The translations under genes and the position numbers were made by a program. This document shows positions 5,777 through 5,929 of a stretch of 5,929 nucleotides of DNA, in pieces. Under the pieces are notes generated by a model that was given only the letters and a program-made list of their open reading frames with translations, was not told where the DNA came from and did not search any database. This DNA is from Gammaproteobacteria bacterium (GTDB lineage Bacteria > Pseudomonadota > Gammaproteobacteria > Steroidobacterales > Steroidobacteraceae): NCBI GenBank assembly GCA_030040525.1, contig JASHTN010000256.1:1-5929 (forward strand), given 5' to 3'. Position 1 is the stretch's first letter. Each line of letters opens with the position of its first letter.

Positions 5777-5796
5777 GCGCGCCGCTTGTGGCGCGC
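5777..5796 (+). promoter_or_regulatory. Hairpin in the rpoZ 5' leader
   Basis: GCGCGCC (5777-5783) and GGCGCGC (5790-5796) form a perfect, all-GC 7-bp stem over the loop GCTTGT. If transcription starts near 5773, the hairpin sits at the very 5' end of the message and ends 18 bases before the ATG. It could stabilise the transcript or influence translation. Confidence 0.4.
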
Positions 5797-5814
5797 TCCA
5801 AGCAGCATCCGATC

Positions 5815-5929
5815 ATGGCCCGAATCACCGTAGAAGACTGTCTGCAGAACGTCGACAACCTGTTCCAGCTGGTGCTGCTCGCGGCCCAGCGCGCGCGGCG
5901 GCTCGCCAACGGGGCCGAAGCGACGGTTC
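5815..5929 (+). CDS. rpoZ: DNA-directed RNA polymerase omega subunit, 3'-truncated by the window edge
   Basis: Omega is the small RNA polymerase subunit that supports beta-prime folding and assembly and contributes to a ppGpp-binding site in proteobacteria. Only the first 38 codons are visible. They read MARITVEDCLQNVDNLFQLVLLAAQ and then RARRLANGAEATV, matching the omega N-terminus: MARITVEDC, the (N/R)xFxLVLxAxxRAR helix and the LANG segment. The residue after DN is Leu where Arg is commoner (NRF). The ATG at 5815 has only a weak upstream ribosome site (AGCAG). In related genomes spoT often follows rpoZ; that region is outside the window. Confidence 0.93.
   Translation, partial: MARITVEDCLQNVDNLFQLVLLAAQRARRLANGAEATV

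Larger units (their letters stand above)
5439..5814. other. Divergent intergenic region between the GloVer gene and rpoZ
   Basis: These 376 bases must hold the promoters of both the minus-strand GloVer gene and rpoZ. No credible gene was seen inside; open frames across it continue shadows of the GloVer gene. Visible elements are a weak minus-strand -10 candidate TACGAT (5469-5474), an inverted repeat at 5494-5520, a small ACGGT/ACCGT repeat near 5544-5557, a G7 run near 5743-5749, and the rpoZ promoter and leader hairpin. Confidence 0.6.

Noticed and set aside
4291..5808. 505-codon open frame on the minus strand overlapping the GloVer gene
   Set aside because: It is an Arg-rich shadow of the repeat-coding frame in GC-rich DNA. 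It lacks a signal or recognisable domain, while the other frame has clear repeats, a signal peptide and a ribosome site.

Overview
The window is a high-GC bacterial chromosome segment, most likely from a gammaproteobacterium near the Xanthomonadales, Nevskiales or Steroidobacter group. This is inferred from the GC-rich codon use, the set of housekeeping genes, and an omega-subunit N-terminus starting MARITVEDCLQNV, which resembles those groups. No exact genome was recognised.

Left part (1-3141, + strand): a tightly packed run of four genes. It begins with the 3' part of rph (RNase PH), then rdgB (XTP/dITP pyrophosphatase) and gmk (guanylate kinase). rph/rdgB and rdgB/gmk share 4-base stop/start overlaps (GTGA and ATGA). 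After a 19-base gap comes a YbaL-type CPA2 cation:proton antiporter that ends right after its membrane domain, without the usual cytoplasmic RCK (TrkA-N) domain. The first three genes cover tRNA 3'-end trimming, nucleotide-pool cleaning and GMP-to-GDP conversion.

Middle (3142-3833): an island of visibly lower GC. A hand count over 3301-3540 gives about 54% GC, against roughly 70% or more in the flanks. It has no confident intact gene. It holds several inverted repeats, a minus-strand ORF (3300-3626) that looks like the front half of a small DUF4760-like membrane protein, a terminator-like hairpin (3642-3667), and a 12-codon ORF with a very good Shine-Dalgarno just ahead of that hairpin.

Right part: a minus-strand gene (3834-5438) encodes a secreted protein with seven Gloeo_Verruco (GloVer, TIGR03803-type) repeats, an FN3-like domain and a Gly-rich/hydrophobic/Arg-rich C-terminal anchor. 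A 376-base spacer (5439-5814) separates it from the divergent start of rpoZ (RNA polymerase omega), which is cut by the window end. Because gmk and rpoZ are commonly neighbours in gammaproteobacteria, the antiporter, the low-GC island and the GloVer gene look like accessory material placed between them.

No CRISPR array, tRNA, rRNA or transposase gene was seen. The most interesting points are the RCK-less antiporter, the GloVer protein with its odd C-terminal tail, and the possible micro-ORF/terminator arrangement in the island. None of these is proof of a new system.
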